This document shows, one piece after another, positions 35,923-44,939 of a stretch of 64,000 bases of DNA. The stretch's first letter is position 1. The number at the start of each line of letters is the position of its first letter. The stretch is taken from NCBI RefSeq assembly GCF_026151335.1, contig NZ_JAMQPP010000004.1; one strand, written 5' to 3'. The notes beneath the pieces are model-generated. The model made no database searches. It saw only the letters and a program-made list of their open reading frames with translations, and had not been told where the DNA came from. This DNA comes from Leptospira_A soteropolitanensis. GTDB taxonomy: Bacteria > Spirochaetota > Leptospiria > Leptospirales > Leptospiraceae. Position numbers and translations under genes: made by a program.

Positions 35923-36704
35923 AAGAAAGAGTATTTTACGTAATCAACTTAGATAAACAAAGAATTGGAGTATTGTCCCTCTTTCTTTTTGCACTTTTCT
36001 TTTCTATTTTTTTCCTTGGGGTTTCTGTTGGGCGAGGGAAACAAGAAGAAGCGCAGTCTCTTCAAAAAAAGAGCGAAGAAACGCAAGGTAAGTCTGAAGT
36101 TACAGATACTACGATCCCTTCACCAACGCAAACAAGCGGAGCAGATTTGACTGCTGGCACAAACGTTGCTTCTTCTCTAGTCCAAGGAACCAAAACAAAA
36201 GAACAAACATTTGCTTCTCAAGAAATTCCAATGGCCGATGTAGGAAACCACCCTTACTTTGTAGAAACATCTACTGCTAAAGATGAGGAAGAAGAGAAAA
36301 AACAACAAATTGTAGATTTGACAAAACGCAGAGAAAAACAAGTAGTTAGCACAAAACAAGAAGAACGATTCAAAAACCTGGCTCCCACTTCGAAGGCTTC
36401 CAAATCGCAAAAACTACCTTCGCAAGTCATATCAGCCAATAAAACAGAAGGAAAACAATTTACAATCCAACTTGCTGCATTTACCAGCAGACAATCTGCG
36501 GAAACTTTTTTATCTCAACTAAAAACAGATAACAATGGTAAGCTGCCAGCTAAGTCTTTTATCGTTGTAAAAAATGGATACTTTGTAGTGCAAATGGGGA
36601 AATCCAAAGATAAGGGATCTCTTTCCAAAATTATCTCTAAAACTTCTATGCCAAAAGAAATTAAATCCAAGGCAATGGTAGTGAGTTACCAACCGTTATC
36701 ATAA
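35919..36704 (+). CDS. SPOR-domain membrane protein
   Basis: A 261-residue protein with a cytoplasmic N-terminus, one transmembrane helix (about 18-36), a long Ser/Thr/Lys/Gln-rich linker (40-170) and a C-terminal SPOR domain (about 182-258; FTIQLAAFTSRQSAETFL and GYFVVQMGKS). SPOR domains bind peptidoglycan lacking stem peptides, typically at division sites, so a role in division or wall remodelling is plausible. It is coupled to coaE by ATGA overlap. Confidence 0.85.
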   Translation: MKERVFYVINLDKQRIGVLSLFLFALFFSIFFLGVSVGRGKQEEAQSLQKKSEETQGKSEVTDTTIPSPTQTSGADLTAGTNVASSLVQGTKTKEQTFASQEIPMADVGNHPYFVETSTAKDEEEEKKQQIVDLTKRREKQVVSTKQEERFKNLAPTSKASKSQKLPSQVISANKTEGKQFTIQLAAFTSRQSAETFLSQLKTDNNGKLPAKSFIVVKNGYFVVQMGKSKDKGSLSKIISKTSMPKEIKSKAMVVSYQPLS

Positions 36705-36734
36705 AAATAGAGATCGTCAAAAACCTTGGCCTTC

Positions 36735-36766
36735 GGCTTTCCTAAAGATTTTAGGAGAGCCTTTTT
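36735..36766 (+). terminator. Intrinsic terminator after the coaE-SPOR operon
   Basis: GGCTTTCCTAAA (36735-36746) pairs with TTTAGGAGAGCC (36750-36761) with one G-U pair, and TTTTT follows. Strong Rho-independent structure. Confidence 0.85.
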
Positions 36767-36837
36767 CTACCTTAACCCAAACTTCGATTCAGAAATGAAT
36801 TGCAAATTCATAAGTTCGGAATTGTCTAATCCTTAGA

Positions 36838-37254
36838 ATGGAAACAGAGGAAACTCCCCATCATAGTTTGACCTATGGAACCAGTAGGCTTGCTCCCAAA
36901 ATCAGTCTTGTGGATCGCGCAAAAGAAATTGAACTGGCAGAGGAATCTGTCCAACTTCACTTACATGGAAAACTGGAAATCATTGCAGGCCAAATCCGTC
37001 GCCTAAAAGAAGAAGCAGAGCTCATCTTAAAACGTGCAGAAAAGGACATTGAACTTCACAAAGCACGCTGCCAATTCGAAAAAAAACCAGGACAAACCAT
37101 TCATTTATATGAAAAAGAAAATGGTTCTTATTTTTCTCTCCTTTCTCCCAATGATTGGGGAAACCAACCTCCGCATTCCTACAGAGGCTCCTATATTATG
37201 AATCCAGATAGAAGTTTCACAGAAGTTTTTTTGGATTCCCCAAATAACACCTAA
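36838..37254 (+). CDS. DUF2452 protein (C1orf50-like)
   Basis: A 138-residue soluble protein of the DUF2452 family, also found in eukaryotes (human C1orf50) and of unknown function. Matching features are LVDRAKEIELAEE, the helix HGKLEIIAGQIRRLKEEAE, HKARCQFEKKPGQTIHLY, and SLLSPNDWGNQPPHSYRGSY. It follows a terminator and is closely followed by a VanW-family gene. The family call is confident; no role can be given. Confidence 0.8.
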   Translation: METEETPHHSLTYGTSRLAPKISLVDRAKEIELAEESVQLHLHGKLEIIAGQIRRLKEEAELILKRAEKDIELHKARCQFEKKPGQTIHLYEKENGSYFSLLSPNDWGNQPPHSYRGSYIMNPDRSFTEVFLDSPNNT

Positions 37255-37256
37255 CT

Positions 37257-37967
37257 TTGATTTCACTTATCAAACGTAAAATCAAAGTGGTCCAGAGATG
37301 GTTTGGGATTCTCATGAAGGGAGGACCTATTCGATTTGGATTAAAATCATCCAACGGTAATTGCAGAATCTGGTCCGAAGGATCTAAACTCACACTTCCC
37401 ATATTTCCATCTCCGTTCAAAGAAGGAAAACTCCATAACCTTCAGATTGCCATTGAACGCATGAATCACCGCGTTTTGTATCCAGGAAAAATCTTTTCTT
37501 TTTGGTATGAAATTGGAGAACCGACAACCAAAAAAGGATACAAAGAAGGTCGGGTGATCCGAGGAGGACAAGTTAGTTCTGAAATTGCAGGTGGCCTTTG
37601 CCAATTGTCAGGGATTATTTATTATTTATCCTTAGAACTTGGTTTAGAAATTTTAGAACGTTTCCCCCACTCTCGTGATTTATACAATGAGGAAACAAGG
37701 TTTACACCTCTCGGAACAGATGCATCCATTGTTTATCCAACAAAAGATTTACGTATCAAAAACACTTTTTCTTTTCCTCTGCATTTTTCTTGGGAACTCA
37801 AAGAGTCGGAACTAAGTTTCCACGTCCGATCGGAAAAACCAATCAAACGTAAAAAATTATATTTTAAACAAACTCAAAAAAATGGAATTTCCAATGTCCA
37901 AGTTTTTGTAGATTCTGAGACAGATGGCAAACCCATACTTTATTCCTCCGATGATTACAAATTATAA
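37257..37967 (+). CDS. VanW-family protein
   Basis: A 236-residue protein with the VanW core: LHNLQIAIERMNHRVLYPG, FSFWYEIGEPTTKKGY, and the signature EIAGGLCQLSGIIYY (about 112-126). VanW proteins occur in vancomycin-resistance clusters and widely elsewhere, with no firm function. There is no signal peptide. The first possible start is TTG at 37257, two bases after the previous stop; an ATG at 37315 would remove a basic N-terminus. Nothing suggests glycopeptide resistance here. Confidence 0.85.
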   Translation: MISLIKRKIKVVQRWFGILMKGGPIRFGLKSSNGNCRIWSEGSKLTLPIFPSPFKEGKLHNLQIAIERMNHRVLYPGKIFSFWYEIGEPTTKKGYKEGRVIRGGQVSSEIAGGLCQLSGIIYYLSLELGLEILERFPHSRDLYNEETRFTPLGTDASIVYPTKDLRIKNTFSFPLHFSWELKESELSFHVRSEKPIKRKKLYFKQTQKNGISNVQVFVDSETDGKPILYSSDDYKL

Positions 37968-39417
37968 AAAACCTAGTTTTGTTTTATTTATTTTTCTTTT
38001 GATTGTATCTTTACAACTGTTAGTGCAATTGAGTTCTCCTTTTGCCTTTGGAGCCGATGGATATTATTATGCAGCCCAAGTCAATTCCTACCTTACGAAA
38101 GGAAGGTTCTTTAGCCCAGATTCCTCTCCTATTTTATATGGACTGGTTTTATTTTCAAAACTGGGAACAAACATCGTCATAACAAACAAAGTTTTTGTAT
38201 CATTACTCGTAGGATTTTTGTTTTTAGCAGGTTACAGGTTAGCCGTATCATTAACTGAGAATTTTTTCCTATCCATTCTTTTGGGATTGATCCTTGTCTC
38301 TTCTTCCTTTATCCCTCATTTTAGTTTTAACTTTATTAAAAACCTAGGTGGGATCGTTTTTTTTATCTTATTTTTAACAGAACTTTGGATTTTAGAAAAT
38401 CAAGATAACAAAGACAGACGCATCAATTATTTTCGATTGGTTCTATGTTTTGTTTTGGTTTTTCTCAGTCATAAAATCACTGCAGGTATTTCTTTTTTCC
38501 TTTTGTTACCTTTCGTTTGGAAACAGATTCCCCTTTCCAAACTCTATCGTATCCTAATCCTTTTTGGTTTACCTCTTAGTTTGATTGGACTTGGTTTTAT
38601 ATTTCCCAATATTTTACACTGGAAAGACTTAAAAACAGTTTTATTGGAAGATTTAGAATTTCAGTTCCTTTCTCCGTTTTATAAATACTCACAGATCTTT
38701 CCTGAATTCCTTTTCGAACAAATTATTTTCTTTTTCTCACCAATAATTTATTGGATCACAAGACCAAAGCTAAAAAATGAATCAAAAGCATTTTATGATA
38801 AGCTGATTATCTTATTTTTCCTTCTATCACTGCCAGTCTTTAGTTATAGGGCTTTTAGTTTTCCCTTTCGTTTATTCCTTTTGATTTTTATACCTGCAAT
38901 CCTTTTGCTACTCCCTGCTCTTTCAAAAATCAAATCGATATTGATCATTGGAATCTTATGTTTGTTATTATTTTTTTACCAGTGGTTTACAATGAACCGA
39001 GAGAAAAATTTTAATAACCAAGACTATAAACTTTATTCGATTTTACTTCCCTTATTGCAAATTCCAAAAGAATCGCTAATCATCGCTCACCAAGGTTTTG
39101 ATTATTTTATTTGTTACAACAAGGCTGGAGACGCCTTTCATTTTTTACCAGAAGAGAAACATAAAAATAGGCCTATTTTTAGGATCGCGTATGGAGTTTC
39201 TGCCTCCGAGTATAAAAGATACCTTCCTCTCGAAACCAAAATTCAATTTTTACCAGGATTTTATTCTGTTTTGGAAGAAGAGAAATGGCAGGAGTTATTA
39301 AAACAACTGCCAACTGAATCGAAAAAAAGAATTTTGAATTGGAAAAACCCTCATACACACCGAACGAATACGATGTTACGAAATGAATCCTTTAAGGAGC
39401 AGAATAAGAAGATTTAG
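37924..39417 (+). CDS. Polytopic membrane protein, possible GT-C-type glycosyltransferase
   Basis: A 497-residue protein with about 10-12 hydrophobic helices from residue 17 to 360 and a soluble C-terminal tail. In the first periplasmic loop, GADGYYYAAQVNSYL recalls the Asp-containing loop of GT-C glycosyltransferases; SHKITAGISFFLLLP follows later. This is a resemblance only. ATG at 37924 overlaps the VanW gene by 44 bp; ATG at 37951 is an alternative. Its 3' end overlaps the convergent SH3 lipoprotein gene by 26 bp. Confidence 0.65.
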   Translation: MANPYFIPPMITNYKKPSFVLFIFLLIVSLQLLVQLSSPFAFGADGYYYAAQVNSYLTKGRFFSPDSSPILYGLVLFSKLGTNIVITNKVFVSLLVGFLFLAGYRLAVSLTENFFLSILLGLILVSSSFIPHFSFNFIKNLGGIVFFILFLTELWILENQDNKDRRINYFRLVLCFVLVFLSHKITAGISFFLLLPFVWKQIPLSKLYRILILFGLPLSLIGLGFIFPNILHWKDLKTVLLEDLEFQFLSPFYKYSQIFPEFLFEQIIFFFSPIIYWITRPKLKNESKAFYDKLIILFFLLSLPVFSYRAFSFPFRLFLLIFIPAILLLLPALSKIKSILIIGILCLLLFFYQWFTMNREKNFNNQDYKLYSILLPLLQIPKESLIIAHQGFDYFICYNKAGDAFHFLPEEKHKNRPIFRIAYGVSASEYKRYLPLETKIQFLPGFYSVLEEEKWQELLKQLPTESKKRILNWKNPHTHRTNTMLRNESFKEQNKKI

Positions 39418-40150
39418 TAAATGCATATTCACTTTTACAAATTTCTTCTTTTTCCTTCTTTTCTTGCATTAATAATAATTTGTCGCCACAAACGGCAAAG
39501 TAAATATTTTCTTTTCCAACCACTGGATATGTGCTTAAAGAAACCAAATGCATATCCGAATCAGAGTATTCAAAATAAGCATTATTGTAGGCCGTTCGTT
39601 CTTCTTCCGTTTGTGGAAATTGGATAAAAACCGATGGACGAACCAACCTAAATTTTGTATCAAAAACCAAATGGTCTGAATATACTTCAAACACACCTTC
39701 CAACTTTTCATTGATACCAGAATAAGAATTGAATTTTCTATAAACAAAGTTTTCCCCATCGAACTCAATTGTATCTGTACATTCCATTCTTTCGGGGAGT
39801 TTACAAAATACAAAATTTCCCTGAACTGCGGCAATCATGGCATCTCGAGATTCTACCTTTGTATTAGAAAGATATCCGCCGAAGACCCAACCAGTGATTT
39901 CCTTAGATTGCACTTTGTACCAGTAAGCAGTAAGTCCATCAATCTCCATATCATTCTCTGAACGTTCTAAAACTTTTACTTCATCACCTAGTTTTAGTTT
40001 TCCCACTTTTTCCCCATCTAAATTAGGTGTTTTTCTCGCATTGAGGACAGTAGCAGAAATAAATGCATTTTTACCCACTTCAATTGTCGGTGACTTTTTA
40101 CATTGAAACAAAACAAGACAGGTAAAAATAATTAGAAACAGTTTCTTCAT
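39392..40150 (-). CDS. SH3-domain lipoprotein
   Basis: A 252-residue lipoprotein with lipobox LVLFQC (Cys17). A bacterial SH3 domain follows (about 25-95: ATVLNARKTPNLDGEKVGKL...YWYKVQSKEITGWVFGGYL), a fold that often binds wall peptides. The C-terminal 150 residues form a second, beta-rich domain with Cys pairs (CKLPERMECTD) and no family I recognise. The Met at 40150 starts the signal peptide; the frame runs 12 codons further. The 3' end overlaps the opposite membrane-protein gene. Confidence 0.78.
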   Translation of the reverse strand: MKKLFLIIFTCLVLFQCKKSPTIEVGKNAFISATVLNARKTPNLDGEKVGKLKLGDEVKVLERSENDMEIDGLTAYWYKVQSKEITGWVFGGYLSNTKVESRDAMIAAVQGNFVFCKLPERMECTDTIEFDGENFVYRKFNSYSGINEKLEGVFEVYSDHLVFDTKFRLVRPSVFIQFPQTEEERTAYNNAYFEYSDSDMHLVSLSTYPVVGKENIYFAVCGDKLLLMQEKKEKEEICKSEYAFTKSSYSAP

Positions 40151-40212
40151 GAAAGAAAGATTGGCTTTGGGGAGAAAATTTGGCAAGAAAAAATGTGATT
40201 CTTAGAAGAAAG

Positions 40213-40241
40213 AAAACCACCTAACAAAAAAAGGTGGTTTT
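40213..40241 (-). terminator. Intrinsic terminator after the YidB-like gene
   Basis: AAAACCACCT (40213-40222) and AGGTGGTTTT (40232-40241) form a perfect 10-bp stem. On the minus strand a T-rich run follows, as expected for termination of the gene at 40256-40657. Confidence 0.8.
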
Positions 40242-40255
40242 ACTCAAAAACAACT

Positions 40256-40657
40256 TTATTTTATAAAAAGAGAAGCTAATGAAGAAAGCTGAGAAGTGAT
40301 GTCACCTCCAGGTTCTTTACCATCTGGTGAAAGTTTATCAATAACAACAGGCAATAAACTTCCAATAAGTCCTGCCGTTTTTTCCGAGTCTAATCCCACT
40401 TTTTTGGCCAATTCTTGTACGGACTCACTCCCTAAAACCTTTAAAACATCGGAAGCTTCTAAATTTACGTTCTCTCCCGTTCCAACCCAGGAAGCAGCCG
40501 CCTCCGCAAATCCTTTGTCTTTGAACTTTTGGACAACTCCGGAGACACCGCCATTCTCTTCTATGATCTTTTGGATTCCAGATATGACTTGGGGATTGTT
40601 TTGGACTAGCTCTACTGCCTGAGCTGCTACGGCTTTCAAATTTTCAAAAAAACTCAT
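40256..40657 (-). CDS. YidB/DUF937-like protein
   Basis: A 133-residue soluble protein rich in small residues. NGGVSGVVQKFKDKGFAEAAASWVGTGEN (described by its parts: GVVQKFKDKG, then SWVGTGEN) and the following helix are typical of the YidB/DUF937 family. The C-terminal half repeats a helix-loop-helix with GLIGSLLPVVIDKLSPDG. The molecular role of this family is not established. It has its own terminator and stands alone on the minus strand. Confidence 0.78.
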   Translation of the reverse strand: MSFFENLKAVAAQAVELVQNNPQVISGIQKIIEENGGVSGVVQKFKDKGFAEAAASWVGTGENVNLEASDVLKVLGSESVQELAKKVGLDSEKTAGLIGSLLPVVIDKLSPDGKEPGGDITSQLSSLASLFIK

Positions 40658-40810
40658 AGGTAAACTCTACTTTTAAAAAAAAGTAAAAGAAAGTTTTTTT
40701 TTAAAATCAATGTAATCTTTTCCAAGTATTTTTCATTAAAGAAAACAGTAATTTATTGCATTCCCACTCCTTAAGCCAAAACATCAATCCAATGTTAGTT
40801 GTGACAAATC

Positions 40811-42502
40811 ATGGAAATTAGATCATCCAATCCACTTTTGAACTTAAAACATTTAGCCTTAGGGCTCTCACTTTTTCTATTTAATTGTTGGGCCAATCCC
40901 CTCACCCATCCTTCCATTGAATGTTTGATGAAGTTACAAAATTCACTTTGTCCGGATAAAAAAATTTTAGAAAAATGGTCGCCTTACCTATTTTTAACAC
41001 TCCTTCCCGAATCAACCGTAACCATTTCGAACCTGGCAAATCACTCCATTGTGGAAACTGGTTTTGTTGTCGGAACGGTTGCTTCTGGTCATCCATACGT
41101 CAATGTTTGGACCGATGATATTCTACATACCCAAGTGCCCGTCATCGATGGCACCTGGCGTTATGCCCTTCCGGCAAGAGCGGTCACAAATACTTTCTGG
41201 ACGTATGGAAGTCTTCATACCATCTCAGTTCATTTGCCTTTCGAAAGACCAAAAACCATCCAGGTCCGAATGGGAACCAATCATGATACAAATGGAGATG
41301 GTTATCCCGATTTGATTGTATCGGCTAGCCCTGGCGCTGGATCTCAAGGATATGCTTATGTGTACCAAATTGATCCAACAACCAAACTTCTCTCACAAAC
41401 ACCGAACACAACCTTAACAGATGGTCAAACCAATAATACATATTTTGGATCCAAGATAAGCTCTGGTGACTACAATGGAGATGGATATGCAGATATTTTA
41501 GTGGGTTCTCAAGCTTATGGACTATACCCAGGAAGGGTTTATCTTTTTTTAAGTAGTGGCCAATCTAGAATCACTTCACAAAATTTAACTACAGCGAACT
41601 TCACTTATATTTCCTCAGTCTCGGATAATTTTGGAAGCCATTCGGTCGTGGGCGATGTCAATGGAAATGGCTACCAAGATTTAGTAGTTGGAGCCCCATT
41701 TTATTCATCAAAGTTAGGACAAATCTATGTATTTCTTTCCAATTTTGGAAACTTATCTAATATTCCACAGCAGAATCTCCCTGCTCCGTTAGATATAGCC
41801 AGTTGTCCAGGTGTAAATGCTTGTCAGTTTGGAACAAGTATTGTTTTGGATTATTTTAATTCTGATAAGTGTATTGATCTTGCAGTTGGTGCTCCAACTT
41901 TTAATACCGATCAAGGAATCATATTTGTATATCATTCCACCTGCGATCCCATCAACCCATATAATACTCCTGTTGCCACATTGAAAGGCCCACTAACAAC
42001 GAGTTGTTATGGCAATAGTTGTAAATTTGGAGGAACCCTGGCTTCTGGCGATACCAATGGAGATGGATTGCCTGACTTACTGATCGGAGCAACCGGTGCC
42101 AGTTCCGGGATTGGTGACGTTTACTTAGTGTTAAACGATCAAATTTCAGGATATCGCAATATGGATTTAAGTGCTGGTGGGTCTGCCGATAGCCTTTTTT
42201 CTGGCTTTGCTACCGGTACCAATTTCTCGCAAGGACTACAGTTCCAAGACACCAATGCGGATGGCCTACAAGATATCATCATCTCGGAACCTACGACTAC
42301 AAATCGAGTCTACACATTTCACAGTGTGCGCGGTGGTGCTCCAACAAACCAAAATCTAAATAACGGCGGAGTGACAAGCCAAACACTTATTCCCCCAGCA
42401 GGGACTTCTTTTGGAAATTCCTTTGCAGATTTGAGTAGAAAGGCAAAGATATATCTTTGGGCTTTGGTTGAAAAAACAAAAGAGTATTTTGGAATGATTT
42501 AA
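40811..42502 (+). CDS. FG-GAP repeat lipoprotein (integrin alpha-like beta-propeller)
   Basis: A 563-residue lipoprotein with lipobox LFLFNC (Cys26). From about residue 160 it carries at least six FG-GAP/calcium-binding repeats, e.g. DTNGDGYPDLIVSA, DYNGDGYADILVGS, DVNGNGYQDLVVGA and DTNGDGLPDLLIGA, which would fold as a beta-propeller like the integrin alpha head. Such proteins are often surface adhesins. The fourth repeat (YFNSDKCIDLAVGA) has a weakened calcium loop. The last ~25 residues no longer fit the repeat and are basic, so the 3' end may have been altered by a frameshift. Confidence 0.85.
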   Translation: MEIRSSNPLLNLKHLALGLSLFLFNCWANPLTHPSIECLMKLQNSLCPDKKILEKWSPYLFLTLLPESTVTISNLANHSIVETGFVVGTVASGHPYVNVWTDDILHTQVPVIDGTWRYALPARAVTNTFWTYGSLHTISVHLPFERPKTIQVRMGTNHDTNGDGYPDLIVSASPGAGSQGYAYVYQIDPTTKLLSQTPNTTLTDGQTNNTYFGSKISSGDYNGDGYADILVGSQAYGLYPGRVYLFLSSGQSRITSQNLTTANFTYISSVSDNFGSHSVVGDVNGNGYQDLVVGAPFYSSKLGQIYVFLSNFGNLSNIPQQNLPAPLDIASCPGVNACQFGTSIVLDYFNSDKCIDLAVGAPTFNTDQGIIFVYHSTCDPINPYNTPVATLKGPLTTSCYGNSCKFGGTLASGDTNGDGLPDLLIGATGASSGIGDVYLVLNDQISGYRNMDLSAGGSADSLFSGFATGTNFSQGLQFQDTNADGLQDIIISEPTTTNRVYTFHSVRGGAPTNQNLNNGGVTSQTLIPPAGTSFGNSFADLSRKAKIYLWALVEKTKEYFGMI

Positions 42503-42639
42503 TAGAGGATCGGATCTTATTATCTCTTTGTCCTACGCACCATCGTTATGTGCTTGAAAATAGAATGCAATCTCCGAATAAAATTAAATGTAGACGTTTG
42601 GTGCCAATGGCAACTCGATAGAAAAAAAGAACCATCTTG

Positions 42640-43056
42640 ATGCGATTCCAAGATTCAAAAAAACTATTCCTCCTTTTATACATTACATTTTTAGGATGCA
42701 GACTCCCTATCAACAATCCCAATACAAGTCTCACCATATCCAAAAAAGAAACCTACACTTCAATCAAAGCTATCAGTTGCCTGTTTGATCCTTTTCGCTC
42801 TGGACTCTTTACAGAATTAGGGAATGATGAGGATCCAAGCCCTGATGCCCATAACGAAACCATATATTATGAAAAAAGAGCAGAAAGTGCCTGTCTACGC
42901 AGTATCCTTGCGATTCCGTGTCCTTCTTACCCGATCAACACAACACAAGCCACATCTGAAATGGTGGCGCATATCGCTGTGAACCGATCACAAAATTGCA
43001 CCTTTAAAGTGGCTCGTTTTTTTGAATTCGAAAAACCACTCTATGGAAATTTTTAA
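42640..43056 (+). CDS. Hypothetical cysteine-rich lipoprotein
   Basis: A 138-residue exported protein with lipobox TFLGC (Cys20) and five further cysteines in the mature part, suggesting disulfides. I recognise no family. ATG at 42640 is preferred over the TTG directly before it. Its last bases overlap the next gene by 14 bp, so the two are probably one unit. Confidence 0.6.
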   Translation: MRFQDSKKLFLLLYITFLGCRLPINNPNTSLTISKKETYTSIKAISCLFDPFRSGLFTELGNDEDPSPDAHNETIYYEKRAESACLRSILAIPCPSYPINTTQATSEMVAHIAVNRSQNCTFKVARFFEFEKPLYGNF

Positions 43057-43984
43057 TATCACAGTACAATCGAATATTCTTTTATTCGTTTTTCTAGGTA
43101 TCCTTTGGATCCTAAATGATTCCGTTTTAAAAATTTTGTTTCCCGGATTGGTTACAGGGAAAATTTCAGATGTCATTGGACTTCTATTAACACCCCTAAT
43201 TCTAACGGGCATTATATCCTTATTTCGAAAAAAAGAGAACCTTTACAGAGTATTTTCGGTTTCTTTATTTTTCACTATTTTATTGTTTTTATTCATTAAC
43301 CTATCGCAATCAATTAACGATTCCTTTTACAAATTCATTAACTCAAATGAAAAAATGAATTTAGCCGACAGATCTGATTTACTTTTGTTACCATTCTCTT
43401 TTTTTACAGTTTATTTTTTCAAAAAAACAAAGCCATTTTTTAAAATTCCAAACCTTCGTAAGTTACCGATTCTTTTATTTCCTACGCTTGCATTAATCAA
43501 TACATCCTACCCAACGGGAAGATCAGACCTCATTTCTATAATTGGACTTCTCAGTTTGGCCACTGATACAATCATCCAACTAGACCTCAAAGAAATAACT
43601 GTAGCAGACAATAATTATACATTCCAATTTCAATTCATAGGAATGAATAACGAAAGCAGTGCACGAATATCTGAAATCCCCGACCCAAATTCCCATTGTT
43701 CCAATCCAGAAAAACCAACAATAGATTTCGGAAACAGAGAAAACAAGGATATCGAAGTGGGTAAATTTCAAAACTATATAATCGAAATTTCAAAAAGCCA
43801 AAATTTCGAAACTATTGTGAAAACTTCCGACTGCAATAATACAGCCTGCATTATCGATCTTCAAAGCCTAGGTTCTGGGAAATTTTTCTGGAAAGTTCGT
43901 GTTAGATATTTATATAGAAGAGAGTGCCAATTGTACCTAGAAAATTTTTCGGTACCCCAAGAGGTTCATTATTTCATGAAATGA
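43043..43984 (+). CDS. Hypothetical membrane protein
   Basis: A 313-residue protein with four to five hydrophobic segments in the first 180 residues and a soluble C-terminal domain of about 120 residues with six cysteines. The N-terminal part contains NDSVLKILFPGLVTGKISD, a pattern I recall from uncharacterised membrane proteins of myxobacteria, but I cannot name a family. It overlaps the upstream lipoprotein gene by 14 bp. Function unknown. Confidence 0.6.
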   Translation: MEIFNITVQSNILLFVFLGILWILNDSVLKILFPGLVTGKISDVIGLLLTPLILTGIISLFRKKENLYRVFSVSLFFTILLFLFINLSQSINDSFYKFINSNEKMNLADRSDLLLLPFSFFTVYFFKKTKPFFKIPNLRKLPILLFPTLALINTSYPTGRSDLISIIGLLSLATDTIIQLDLKEITVADNNYTFQFQFIGMNNESSARISEIPDPNSHCSNPEKPTIDFGNRENKDIEVGKFQNYIIEISKSQNFETIVKTSDCNNTACIIDLQSLGSGKFFWKVRVRYLYRRECQLYLENFSVPQEVHYFMK

Positions 43985-44072
43985 AAGAACTTCCCCACTG
44001 TTTACCGTTATACTGCCAATGAATCAGTTATTTTGTTTGCCAGGTTCCGAAAATTTCCCCATTCTGACTTTT

Positions 44073-44739
44073 ATGAAAATTAGCAAACTAATTCTCCCTC
44101 TTAGTATTTCTTGGTATTTTTAGCACTTTGTTAGGTGCTTGCTAGAAGTCAAATGATGGAAATGACGATACCATTTTAACTCTTCTTCTGCTTCAGGCAA
44201 CTGCGGCAACTCCTTGCACCACTAGATGTCATATATATCTATCAGAAAAATACGGTGGCGCACTTGGGATTGGTGGGATCAAAGGATCAGATGCAATTTG
44301 CAATGGTGATATTAACCGGGTAAAAGGAAAAACCTATAAAGCTATGATTTCTGTTCCCTGGTCGAGAGAAATCACTGGCAGCGCAACCGGTACACCGACT
44401 TACACAGACTGGGTGCTCAAGGCTAATACTTTTTATTCAAATAGCACAGAACCTTCCAATACGACAGGTTCTACGACAAATGCCAACTGAATCTTCCGGG
44501 ATTCAAATGTGACGATGCAAATGAATTTTCCTCTAGGTACGAATGGAACGACTTTCTGGACTGGGATCACAATTACTGGTGGAAACTTTGCCAATGGAGA
44601 CAATTACACCAACTGGTCGACGATCGGTGCTGGGGTCAATGGTCAGGTTGGCGTTGTCGGAGCCAGTACAACGACACTGGTTGATGCAACTACAAATGTA
44701 TGTAACGTATCTAATCGTGTTGTTTGTGTAGAACAATAA
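44073..44739 (+). pseudogene. DUF1554 lipoprotein pseudogene
   Basis: Remains of a DUF1554-type leptospiral lipoprotein. It begins with a signal peptide (MKISKLILPLSISWYF), then a one-base insertion in a T5 run (44117-44121) shifts the frame. In the corrected frame the lipobox LLGAC follows, then a TAG stop (44143-44145), then a long coherent domain (HIYLSEKYGG, YKAMISVPW, DWVLKANTFY), a TGA stop (44488-44490) and the second half (TFWTGITITGG, NYTNWSTIG) ending in the family-typical CVEQ. Three independent lesions in one reading path make this a pseudogene and not a sequencing slip. Confidence 0.85.
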
Positions 44740-44752
44740 ACAGAAGGTTTCT

Positions 44753-44784
44753 AGGAAGCTTGAGTGATACCAGCTTCCTCTTTT
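44753..44784 (+). terminator. Intrinsic terminator after the DUF1554 pseudogene
   Basis: AGGAAGCT (44753-44760) pairs perfectly with AGCTTCCT (44772-44779), followed by CTTTT. It outlives the gene it served. No other gene lies in 44785-44939. Confidence 0.65.
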
Positions 44785-44939
44785 ATGAATAGACAGAAAT
44801 TCTTTTTCTCTATGAAGAAGAATTTCTAGGTTCCTGAAAAAGTAAGTTGAGATTCTATATCTCAGTTAACATGCTTTAATTTCTAATTTTACTGTTCTTC
44901 GTATACTTTAATCTAAAAGTTTAGAAACGATTTACTTTA

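Noticed and set aside
44488..44490. TGA in the DUF1554 frame as a recoded codon (Trp or Sec)
   Set aside because: The same gene also has a frameshift and a TAG, and no other gene in the window uses TGA as sense; many use it as stop.
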